Assembly: GCA_022777205.1 (NCBI GenBank)
Contig: JALFGP010000027.1
Coordinates: forward strand, 30,333 to 94,332
Reading direction: 5' to 3'
Source of the DNA: Rikenellaceae bacterium
GTDB lineage: Bacteria; Bacteroidota; Bacteroidia; Bacteroidales; UBA932
Length of the DNA stretch: 64,000 nucleotides
A program made the translations under genes and the position numbers. Positions 27,189 to 33,902 of the stretch are shown here, piece by piece (the stretch's first letter is position 1; the number at the start of each line of letters is the position of its first letter). Under the pieces are notes generated by a model. The model ran no database searches, had not been told where the DNA came from, and saw nothing but the letters and a program-made list of their open reading frames with translations.

Positions 27189-27842
27189 ATGGATGTCGCG
27201 TTTCTGATAAAAGAGTATTTTAAGGGTGCGGAGAGCAATCTTTCAATAGATGTTTTCGACGCACTTACGTTGAATTCAGTTTATTCCAATGTATTAAGAG
27301 TCCTTACATCCCACTTCGAGATAGAGACAAGCGTACTACAATCATTGAGTTATTGTTTCTATGAAATCCTCGATAACGTACATATCCATTCCGGTAAGCC
27401 GCTTGGTACCGCGATTACTCACTTTGATTCTGAAAACGATGTGCTCAAAATCCTAATTGCAGATGATGGTAAAGGGATTAGAGCTTCTTTGTCAGAGAAT
27501 GCAAAGTATAAAGATATTGATGAGGGAGAAGCTCTTCGTCTTTGCCTTGAGGATTCAGTGACAGACGGAAAGGGAATGGGCTTTGGGCTATATGCTACCT
27601 CCCGTTTGATGAAGGAAGTTGGACTGGAATTTATTATCCATTCCGGACACCATAAATTGATTGATAAGGATGGCGATATTTCGATAGTACAGAATGGCTT
27701 ATGGCAAGGTACGATAGTCTATATGGAGATATGCACCAATATAGATGTCAATCCGGATGATGTAGTTGAAAACCGAACTGATATTGAGGCAGAGTTTAAC
27801 GAGCCTTTCTTGGAGTCAGATGAATTGAATACATTATGGTAG
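27189..27842 (+). CDS. GHKL (HATPase_c) ATP-binding protein, anti-sigma/HATPase-like
   Basis: A 217-residue cytosolic protein with a HATPase_c fold. The N-box is in LSYCFYEILDNVHIHSG, the G1 box is ADDGKGIRASL, and the G2 box is GKGMGFGLYATSRLM. There is no sensor, membrane or phospho-acceptor domain, so it resembles anti-sigma-type or stand-alone GHKL ATPases rather than a two-component kinase. The start is moved to the ATG at 27189. Its end overlaps the STAS-like gene by 7 bases, so the two are translationally coupled and probably act as a pair, as an anti-sigma kinase does with an STAS antagonist. Its target is unknown. Confidence 0.78.
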   Translation: MDVAFLIKEYFKGAESNLSIDVFDALTLNSVYSNVLRVLTSHFEIETSVLQSLSYCFYEILDNVHIHSGKPLGTAITHFDSENDVLKILIADDGKGIRASLSENAKYKDIDEGEALRLCLEDSVTDGKGMGFGLYATSRLMKEVGLEFIIHSGHHKLIDKDGDISIVQNGLWQGTIVYMEICTNIDVNPDDVVENRTDIEAEFNEPFLESDELNTLW

Positions 27843-28135
27843 AGTTCAAATTTGCACAATATGGAGAGAATTTTGGCACCAGGGATATGGGTGCGAAAAT
27901 TCGTAAGGAGCTTCTTGCCCTACTGGAAGGGGGTGAACGTATCGTCTTGGATTTTACTGGTGTAAATGTGGTGACCAACTCGTTTGCAGATGAATGCATT
28001 GCTAAGTTGTTGCTGGATATGCCACTTGAGGAATTAAAGAAAAAGACGACATTTCGTGGTCTCAATCCCGTAGCTGAGAAAAGCGTCCTTGTGGCACTTC
28101 AGCGACGTTACAAAGTGCTTAAATCTCTGCAATAG
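27836..28135 (+). CDS. STAS-like (DUF4325) protein
   Basis: A 99-residue protein of the STAS-like DUF4325 family: GTRDMGAKIRKELLALLEGG, then GERIVLDFTGVNVVTNSFAD, the strand-turn-helix where STAS proteins carry their switch residue, and the C-terminal PLEELKKKTTFRGLNP. It overlaps the preceding GHKL-ATPase gene by 7 bases. The pairing mimics SpoIIAB/SpoIIAA-type partner switching, but no sigma factor is next to it. A perfect 21-bp hairpin follows. Confidence 0.8.
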   Translation: MVEFKFAQYGENFGTRDMGAKIRKELLALLEGGERIVLDFTGVNVVTNSFADECIAKLLLDMPLEELKKKTTFRGLNPVAEKSVLVALQRRYKVLKSLQ

Positions 28136-28193
28136 CTTCTTGAACGGGACTAAAGGACTTAGTTCTAACGACAACCGGCAAGATCGAATTTAT

Positions 28194-28248
28194 GTGCGAA
28201 AACCAGCGGAAACTTCAAACAAAATATAGTTTCCGCTGGTTTTCGCAC
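28194..28248. terminator. Perfect 21-bp inverted repeat between convergent genes; bidirectional terminator
   Basis: GTGCGAAAACCAGCGGAAAC and one more base (28194-28214) pair exactly with 28228-28248 across a 13-base A/T-rich loop. It lies between the ends of the STAS-like gene (+) and the AAA-DUF4143 gene (-). A 21-bp perfect stem is unusually long for a simple terminator, and there is only a weak T-run. Confidence 0.7.
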
Positions 28249-28250
28249 GT

Positions 28251-29462
28251 TTAGTAGAGGAATCCCAGCATCCAAAGAGGCAGCTTTGCGCCATCAGGCA
28301 TATCCCAGTCATCTGCAAATATATACGAATCGGGAAGTCCTGCAATTTGAGAGAAATCTTTGCTTCTCCCGCCAATTTCAAATGTGTATTTTGAATCAAT
28401 CTTGAAATCCCCTTGAGCTTTACCATACTCTACCAGATGGGATTCTGACAGACTGTTGATGGCGAAGCTCTCTCTTGCCGTCCCTATTTCAACCTTGTCA
28501 GGGGCAATGGCATACAGAAGGTTGGGATTTTCCAGATAGACTTTATCCGGTTTGGAAAGCTTGCCCGTCTTTTTCTTGTCTGAATACAGCAGATTAAGTA
28601 TTTTGGCATCTCCCAAATACTTGAGATACTCGACGACAGTATCTCTGCCGATTTCCATAGAACCGGCAAGTTTGTTCGCATTGACCTCAAACGGAACCTC
28701 TTCAGCTATGAGCTTGACCAAAGCCTGTACTTTTCGAATATTCACCACATCAACTTTGCATATCTGCGGCAATTCCGTTTCTATGATGTAGTTCACCACC
28801 TGCTCTATACGGGTGAAGTATTCCCCCTCTCCCTCAAGCAGGAACGGATAGTAGCCTTTTGCAAGATATTCCTTGAAGAGAGGAATCGGTTTGCATTTTG
28901 ACGAGACCATCTCCCACAAGTCGACAGGATGAGTAAGGATTTCCTCCAACGTCCACTTCGGAAAATCCAGCCCGTGATAGAAACGCAGCGCTCCCCGGAA
29001 CGACAAGCCGGGCATAGTGTACTTGATTGCACGTCGAGACAGGTCGGCATCACCTTCTTTGAGTTTAAGAAGAGAGGATCCGCTCACAATGAGTTTCAGT
29101 TTCGGGAAGAGCTCATATATCTCTTTTACCTCCTTGCTCCAGTTCGATGTGCCGGGCTTATACTTGTGGATTTCATCAACGACCAGCAGTTCTCCTCCAT
29201 TGATGAAGAACTGTTCGGCGAGTTCCACCAAAGAGAGTGTGGAAAAATCAACCGAATCAGCCGAGCAATAGAGCGCTCTTCTGTCTCCGATTTGGTAATT
29301 GCGCTTTACATATTGTCTCAGAAGAGTGGATTTGCCTACACCCTTCGGACCCATTATGCTGATAATCTGTGCATTCCAATGGATTTGGTCCATCTGTTCA
29401 CGAACAATATCCATTGATGTATTGGCAAGTAACCTGTCGTGTTTCCGAAATAACGTATCCAT
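28251..29462 (-). CDS. AAA ATPase with DUF4143 C-terminal domain
   Basis: A 403-residue cytosolic ATPase of the AAA_14-DUF4143 group. Walker A is IMGPKGVGKSTLLRQYV, Walker B is LLVVDEIHKYKPGTSNW, and sensor 1 is KLIVSGSSLLKL. The C-terminal DUF4143 part includes a winged-helix segment (FEVNANKLAGSMEIGRDTVV, EYLKYLGDAKILNLLYSDKK) and an endonuclease-like fold (NSLSESHLVEYGK). Such genes are abundant and variable in Bacteroidales genomes and are often in mobile or defence-rich patches; their role is unknown. The -7 box TACCTTTG at 29489-29482 supports the start at 29462. Confidence 0.9.
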   Translation of the reverse strand: MDTLFRKHDRLLANTSMDIVREQMDQIHWNAQIISIMGPKGVGKSTLLRQYVKRNYQIGDRRALYCSADSVDFSTLSLVELAEQFFINGGELLVVDEIHKYKPGTSNWSKEVKEIYELFPKLKLIVSGSSLLKLKEGDADLSRRAIKYTMPGLSFRGALRFYHGLDFPKWTLEEILTHPVDLWEMVSSKCKPIPLFKEYLAKGYYPFLLEGEGEYFTRIEQVVNYIIETELPQICKVDVVNIRKVQALVKLIAEEVPFEVNANKLAGSMEIGRDTVVEYLKYLGDAKILNLLYSDKKKTGKLSKPDKVYLENPNLLYAIAPDKVEIGTARESFAINSLSESHLVEYGKAQGDFKIDSKYTFEIGGRSKDFSQIAGLPDSYIFADDWDMPDGAKLPLWMLGFLY

Positions 29463-29481
29463 ATGAGCTTCTTTTACGTCT

Positions 29482-29489
29482 CAAAGGTA
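29482..29489 (-). promoter_or_regulatory. Bacteroidota -7 promoter box for the AAA-DUF4143 gene
   Basis: TACCTTTG read on the minus strand, 20 bases before the ATG at 29462. A near -33 element (TTGT) lies about 19 bases upstream. Confidence 0.5.
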
Positions 29490-29582
29490 CAAAATATGTT
29501 GCACATAAACAACAGTTTTATTGAAAAGTGCTGTTTAAGCGCAACACTTTCGAGTATAATCCAAGGTTACATAAGATAGATT

Positions 29583-30101
29583 TCATTTCACAATAGGGTC
29601 CCCGCAGTAGTCCTTCCTGCCGCAGTCCCGGCACCTGAACCCTGCCCATACCGAGTCTAAATGATCCATTGCGGCGGCCACGAGCGCGGAGTCGTCCGTA
29701 AGTATGCCCGCCTCAAAGTTGCGTCTGCGGCCGGACTTCATTCCCATCCCGGCGCCGGTCAGGTTGGCAGACCCTATGTAGGCCTCCTTCCCGTCGAAAA
29801 CGAATATCTTGAAGTGCACCCTGGGGCACAGGGCCCTCTCCAGCCCCGTAAAGAGTGACGGATATCGGTCGAACTCCTCACGGAAGACGGGACCGGGCTC
29901 CTTGGCGTGCAGGAGCCTCACATTTACGCCCTTGCGGACCAGATTTGCAAGGACGGCAAGGAAAGGCAGGCTGTCGAGGCCCAGCTTGATGTGCAGGTCC
30001 TTTATGTCGGCGGTCCCTATCCAGAGGGATGACTTCACCGAGGCGCAACGGGCGATGACCTCGTTGTAATGGTCAGTGTCACAGATGTATCTTGTCGGCA
30101 T
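29583..30101 (-). CDS. Phospholipase-D-like protein with a single HKD motif and C-terminal Cys cluster
   Basis: About 172 residues from the ATG at 30101 (MPTRYICDTDHYNEVIARC); the track start at 30143 overlaps a possible upstream small gene. The domain is PLD-like: SSLWIGTADIKDL, LVRKGVNVRLLHAKEPGPVF and the HKD-type motif VHFKIFVFDGKEAYIGSANL. Single-HKD proteins dimerise to form the active site and include nucleases such as Nuc/BfiI-type enzymes as well as lipases. The C-terminal CRDCGRKDYC could bind a metal. It appears to follow the 348-aa unknown gene in one transcript. Function in nucleic-acid or lipid cleavage cannot be separated by sequence alone. Confidence 0.8.
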   Translation of the reverse strand: MPTRYICDTDHYNEVIARCASVKSSLWIGTADIKDLHIKLGLDSLPFLAVLANLVRKGVNVRLLHAKEPGPVFREEFDRYPSLFTGLERALCPRVHFKIFVFDGKEAYIGSANLTGAGMGMKSGRRRNFEAGILTDDSALVAAAMDHLDSVWAGFRCRDCGRKDYCGDPIVK

Positions 30102-30124
30102 AGGCGAATTATTTGACGATAAAG

Positions 30125-30241
30125 TTAGTGAATAACTCTGCATAGCTTGCAGTTGGATATTATTCCATTGTCATAAAGAATCATTTCGCCGCTCTCTGTA
30201 GTTCCGATGGCCACCGGCCATCTGCAATCATTGTTGTCCAT
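30125..30241 (-). CDS. Possible 38-aa small protein between the unknown gene and the PLD gene
   Basis: ATG at 30241, TAA at 30127-30125; the product begins MDNNDCRWPVAIGTTESGEM and ends ISNCKLCRVIH. It begins 3 bases after the stop of the 348-aa gene and ends 23 bases before the likely PLD start, filling the gap exactly, and it has a CxxC pair like the PLD tail. No family is recognised. It could be an independent cistron or a chance frame. Confidence 0.35.
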   Translation of the reverse strand: MDNNDCRWPVAIGTTESGEMILYDNGIISNCKLCRVIH

Positions 30242-30244
30242 ATT

Positions 30245-31294
30245 CTATAATCCTTTAAGTTCCCTGTGTATCTTCCTGAGAGCCTTCAGGAAATCCCCGG
30301 CCAAATTATCGTCTTTTCGGCAGTCCGGAAGCCGGGAGATTTCCTCCAGTTCGAAATACTCAATGCCCCTCCTCCAGACGAACTCCCCGAGGCTCTCTCC
30401 TGAAGGGCGGCTCTGTGCCTCGTGCATGAACTTGTCAATGAACTCCTGCTCTGAGCAGTTCTTCCACCAGAAGAAGCGCGTCCCGTCCTGCTCGCTTATC
30501 TGCTGCACGGTCACGTCCACCTTCACCTCGAAGGTGTTCATCCTCAGAAGGTCCGGGATCGGGTAGTCCTGATGAGTCACGACTGCGTGAGTCGCATAGC
30601 ACATGCATATATGGTCGAGTTTCGGATGCCTCAGCCAGCTTTCCGCCCAGGTCGTGCCGTCGTCGAGATGATTGTCGATGTCAAGCTCGGCATCGCTCAT
30701 CGAGGACTTGTGTCCGCAGCCCGGATTCCAAAATGGACGGCAGGAGATGATTCCCAGGTCGCCTTTGACATCCCTCTGGAGGGTGTCGTTGATAAGGATC
30801 ATCCTCGTGAAGTCGGACCCGTAGAACCCGTCATCCTCCAGGTGTATAACGTCCTGCGCCGAGTCTCCCCAGTACTTCAGCGTCCCTTCCACCGTGAGGT
30901 CATCGTCCTTGGGGTCCATCGGGAGGTCGAGGATGTTCCGGTACATCCTGCCGGTCCTGGAGAACATGTTGCAGGTAAGTTTATACAGATGCGCATTGAC
31001 GCTCTCCATCCTTTTTACCTCTGCCTCGGAGCAATGGATTTCGAACATCTTCGAAAGAAGATAGTATCGTCTCCCGAGCAGGTCCTCAACCTTCTCGGCT
31101 GTCCTTTCGCTCTTCTCCCACCGTCTGGACGAGAGCTTCAGGGGGTCTCCCGTGAGGCGGAGTATGCTTTTCTCCACGTTCTGCACCTCTGCGCGGTATC
31201 TCTCTATTCTCTCTTCTTCCGGGAGTGTCTCAAGAGCATCAATGGTCTCAAACCATTTCATTTGCTGCTCATATAAATCGCCGTAATGTTTCAT
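30245..31294 (-). CDS. Conserved-looking hypothetical protein (about 349 aa)
   Basis: I do not recognise this family. The start is moved to the ATG at 31294 (MKHYGDLYEQQMKWFETIDA). The first 160 residues are predicted mostly helical and charged (LPEEERIERYRAEVQNVEKS, RRYYLLSKMFEIHCSEAEVK). The rest is mixed, with ISCRPFWNPGCGHKSSMSDA, LDHICMCYATHAVVTHQDYP and a C-terminal WWKNCSEQEFIDKFMHEAQS. Several Cys and His residues (CGHK, HICMCYATH) could form a metal site, but no known motif fits. There is no signal peptide or membrane segment. It is divergent from the DUF6557 fragment across an 18-bp inverted repeat, and upstream of the PLD gene. Confidence 0.6.
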   Translation of the reverse strand: MKHYGDLYEQQMKWFETIDALETLPEEERIERYRAEVQNVEKSILRLTGDPLKLSSRRWEKSERTAEKVEDLLGRRYYLLSKMFEIHCSEAEVKRMESVNAHLYKLTCNMFSRTGRMYRNILDLPMDPKDDDLTVEGTLKYWGDSAQDVIHLEDDGFYGSDFTRMILINDTLQRDVKGDLGIISCRPFWNPGCGHKSSMSDAELDIDNHLDDGTTWAESWLRHPKLDHICMCYATHAVVTHQDYPIPDLLRMNTFEVKVDVTVQQISEQDGTRFFWWKNCSEQEFIDKFMHEAQSRPSGESLGEFVWRRGIEYFELEEISRLPDCRKDDNLAGDFLKALRKIHRELKGL

Positions 31295-31332
31295 TGTTTT
31301 TTGAATTTTATGCTGCAAATATAGTATATATT

Positions 31333-31399
31333 ACTGCAAGAATATGGCAGGAAGAAATCCTGTCGCAGAATCTTTAATGTGCTGCCATATTCTTGCAGT
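31333..31399. repeat. Perfect 18-bp inverted repeat in a divergent intergenic region
   Basis: ACTGCAAGAATATGGCAG (31333-31350) and its exact reverse complement (31382-31399) are separated by 31 bases. The pair sits between divergent genes, upstream of both starts (31294 on the minus strand, 31443 on the plus strand). It may be a regulator's operator pair, a transcript hairpin, or the ends of a tiny non-autonomous element. No target-site duplication is obvious. Confidence 0.65.
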
Positions 31400-31442
31400 G
31401 AAACTTGCTTTCTTTGTACTCTGAAACCAATAAACAATAAAT

Positions 31443-31580
31443 ATGACACTTTCTGAACTGCTCTGCAAGGTATCGTTCGACGAGCTCATACCCACTCTGG
31501 AAGAAGTGTATGACGTGAAGGACATCTACTCCTACAGGGAGGCGTTCGATGAGCTTATGCTCAAGTCTAGAATATATTGA
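31443..31580 (+). pseudogene. N-terminal fragment of a DUF6557-family protein, 45 aa
   Basis: ATG at 31443 to TGA at 31578-31580, below the track cut-off. MTLSELLCKVSFDELIPTLE followed by YSYREAFDELM matches the N-terminal signature of the small Bacteroidales DUF6557 family (MTL-x-ELL...F-x-x-L-x-P-x-L, then YREAFD). Full members are clearly longer, so this copy appears cut short; no in-frame continuation matching the family is visible in the next 100 bases. Confidence 0.5.
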
Positions 31581-31835
31581 CAGGACTCTGGAAAGGAACG
31601 GAGGCACGATGGAAGTGAGTTCTGGCAGGAACAGCTCTCACCCACTGCCGTACAATATGTCGTTGGCGGAGCTTTCAAAGGCGAAGCCTATCATATAATG
31701 TTTTTCTAAGTAGGCGTCAAAATAGTAAGCACAAAGAATGAGTTGAATTAAATTGACTATATTTGCGTTATACTTTCGATTCATCTCAACTGTTATAGAA
31801 ATTATAACCGACAACAATTCAAATAGTAACTTTGT
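31581..31835. other. Intergenic stretch between the DUF6557 fragment and the GH36 gene
   Basis: About 255 bases with no convincing gene. It contains a -7-like TATATTTG at 31758-31765 that could drive the GH36 gene, and A/T-rich sequence. Decayed DUF6557 sequence may extend into its left end. Confidence 0.4.
31758..31765 (+). promoter_or_regulatory. Candidate -7 promoter box for the GH36 gene
   Basis: TATATTTG matches TAnnTTTG and would give a leader of about 70 bases before the ATG at 31836. No TTTG lies at the ideal -33 spacing, so support is moderate. Confidence 0.4.
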
Positions 31836-33644
31836 ATGTACAAACACATTCTCACAATCGCATTATCCACTTTGTCTATTTGCATTTCCCATGCTCAAAG
31901 CACTTGGATGGACAATCCTTTTGCATCGAAGGGCACAATTGTCGCTCCGGTGCTGAGCAGTTCGCTTGTGGATGAGATTGTGATTGTTTCCGATAATCCT
32001 GGAGACTGGAAATTCAACGCATCTTTAGAAAATGATGGAGAGAAAGAAATAATCAGCATATCGATGGACGCTCCTCAGCCTTGTGCACCGGCAAAGTTCA
32101 ACGTCTATTTCACATTTCCTCAGAAAGGCGCCTTCAACACTTGGAGTTCGGACGTCTATTGCGGAACCCATCTCGACCCGTTCTGGGGCAGCAGCAACGG
32201 TTCCAGCGCACTTGCGTTCAGAATGCCGCTCTATGAGTATTTCGACGACAACGATACAAACTGCCTGACAATCGCATGCAGCGAGACTTTCAGACGGGTG
32301 GAGGCAGCCCTCGGCGTGATGGAGGAAGGTTGCGACGTCTGTTCGGAGTTGCGTTTCTTTAGAGAAGCCGAGGCTCCGATGAGCCATTATGAAACCCGGA
32401 TTATGCTCGACGGGCGTCGCGTGTTTTGGGGAGAGACCATTCAGGAGGGCGTCAGGTGGATGATGGAAGAAAAGGGTCTACAGGCCTTTGACACTCCTGA
32501 AGCCGCTTTCGAGCCGCTCTATTCAACTTGGTACCAGTTCCACCAGAACGTGACTGACAAGACAGTCGAAGAAGAATGCAGGCTCGCGGCGGATCTCGGA
32601 ATGAAAACCATAATTCTTGATGACGGATGGCAGACTGCCGATGGAAACAGAGGTTATGCTTTTTGTGGAGACTGGAGACCGGCTCCCGAAAAATTTCCGG
32701 ATATGGCCGCACACGTCGCCGCAGTGCACAAACTCGGTATGAAATATATGATTTGGTACAGCGTGCCTTATGTCGGATTCAACAGCGAAGCATACGCAAA
32801 GTTTGAGGGAAAATATCTCTATATTGACTGGGGCAGCCGCTGCGCCGTGCTTGACCCACGTTTTCCGGAGGTCAGAAAACATCTTGTGGAATTGTATTGT
32901 AAGGCGCAGAAAGATTGGCATCTGGATGGTTTCAAACTCGATTTTATCGACAGTTTTGGGCTGCGGGGAGAGGATCCGGCCGTAAAGGAGAACTATGCCG
33001 GACGCGACATTATGAATGTCAGTGAGGCGGTGAATGTGCTGATGAAAGAAGTCTCCTCTGCGCTGAAGGCCATAAAGCCGGACATTCTCCTTGAATTCAG
33101 GCAGCAATACATCGGGCCGGCCATCAGACAATACGGCAATATGTTCCGCGCTGCCGACTGTCCCGGAAATGCGAAGGACAACAGAATGAGAATAGCTTCG
33201 CTGAGGCTCACGAGCGGCTCGACGGCCGTACACTCGGATATGTTGGAATGGAATCTGGAAGAAACTCCGGAGAATGTCGGACGCGCGATAATCAACTCTA
33301 TTTTCGGAGTCATCCAGTATTCCGCGATGTTGAAGGATATTCCGCAAGAACATCTTGCTGTAATGCGAAAATGGATGGCATTTGCATCAGAGCACCGCGA
33401 GACTCTGCTGCATAGCGAGTTCCGCCCTCATCACCCCGAACTTGGCTACCCGCTCATCGAGGCAGAGAGTGACTCAGAACTCATAATTGCCGTCTATCAG
33501 GACAACGCCGTCGTTGAGGCTGCCCCTCGCGGCAAGCGTCTCTACATCCTCAACGCATCCGGATCTGAGCGCATAGTCATCCGCCGCGGTGACAAACTCC
33601 GCACTGTAAAGGTTCCTTGCGGTGACTGGAAAGAGGTGAGATGA
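31836..33644 (+). CDS. GH36 alpha-galactosidase (melibiase family)
   Basis: A 602-residue secreted enzyme (signal MYKHILTIALSTLSICISHAQ). A large N-terminal beta-sandwich (residues about 25-230) is followed by a TIM barrel: TIILDDGWQTADGNRGYAF, MKYMIWYSVPYVGFNSEAY, nucleophile Asp about 369 in LDGFKLDFIDSF, and acid/base Asp about 441 in MFRAADCPGNAKDN. A small C-terminal beta domain ends the protein. Both catalytic residues are in place. The family hydrolyses alpha-galactosides, with some N-acetylgalactosaminidases and transferases. It lies upstream of the SusC/SusD pair but is separated from it by a strong terminator-like hairpin, so it probably has its own transcript. Confidence 0.9.
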   Translation: MYKHILTIALSTLSICISHAQSTWMDNPFASKGTIVAPVLSSSLVDEIVIVSDNPGDWKFNASLENDGEKEIISISMDAPQPCAPAKFNVYFTFPQKGAFNTWSSDVYCGTHLDPFWGSSNGSSALAFRMPLYEYFDDNDTNCLTIACSETFRRVEAALGVMEEGCDVCSELRFFREAEAPMSHYETRIMLDGRRVFWGETIQEGVRWMMEEKGLQAFDTPEAAFEPLYSTWYQFHQNVTDKTVEEECRLAADLGMKTIILDDGWQTADGNRGYAFCGDWRPAPEKFPDMAAHVAAVHKLGMKYMIWYSVPYVGFNSEAYAKFEGKYLYIDWGSRCAVLDPRFPEVRKHLVELYCKAQKDWHLDGFKLDFIDSFGLRGEDPAVKENYAGRDIMNVSEAVNVLMKEVSSALKAIKPDILLEFRQQYIGPAIRQYGNMFRAADCPGNAKDNRMRIASLRLTSGSTAVHSDMLEWNLEETPENVGRAIINSIFGVIQYSAMLKDIPQEHLAVMRKWMAFASEHRETLLHSEFRPHHPELGYPLIEAESDSELIIAVYQDNAVVEAAPRGKRLYILNASGSERIVIRRGDKLRTVKVPCGDWKEVR

Positions 33645-33698
33645 TGGAAAGATGCGGTCTCCATTAGCCCAGCCTGTTATCTAAAGCAAATTGATTTT

Positions 33699-33756
33699 GA
33701 AACTCAGCGAAAATGGTCGATTTCTGGCCATTTTCGCTGAGTTTCTTGGAATTTTT
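33699..33756 (+). terminator. Rho-independent terminator after the GH36 gene
   Basis: GAAACTCAGCGAAAATGG (33699-33716) pairs perfectly with 33728-33745 over an 11-base loop and is followed by a T-rich run (GGAATTTTTT). It separates the GH36 gene from the SusC gene. Confidence 0.8.
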
Positions 33757-33879
33757 TCATAATACCGGCAACGGCTGAGGATGGTTTCATCCCCAATAAA
33801 CTTTTACGTAAAAATATGATTTTTCTACATTTGCTCAAAAAATATCACCACAGCGCAAAGACTTAAGCCGGATTTTGTG

Positions 33880-33887
33880 TAAGTTTG
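33880..33887 (+). promoter_or_regulatory. Bacteroidota -7 promoter box for the SusC/SusD operon
   Basis: TAAGTTTG matches TAnnTTTG and lies 15 bases before the ATG at 33903, so the track start at 33885 overlaps the promoter and is rejected. The leader would be short. Confidence 0.5.
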
Positions 33888-33902
33888 CGGAAATTGCGTT
33901 GT

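Noticed and set aside
31581-31690. Possible continuation of the DUF6557 fragment
   Set aside because: The sequence in each frame after the TGA does not resemble the family and has further stops.
31827-31834. TAACTTTG just before the GH36 ATG
   Set aside because: It matches the -7 box, but a start 7 bases downstream would fall inside the coding sequence of the signal peptide, with no later Met in a good position. The box at 31758 is preferred.
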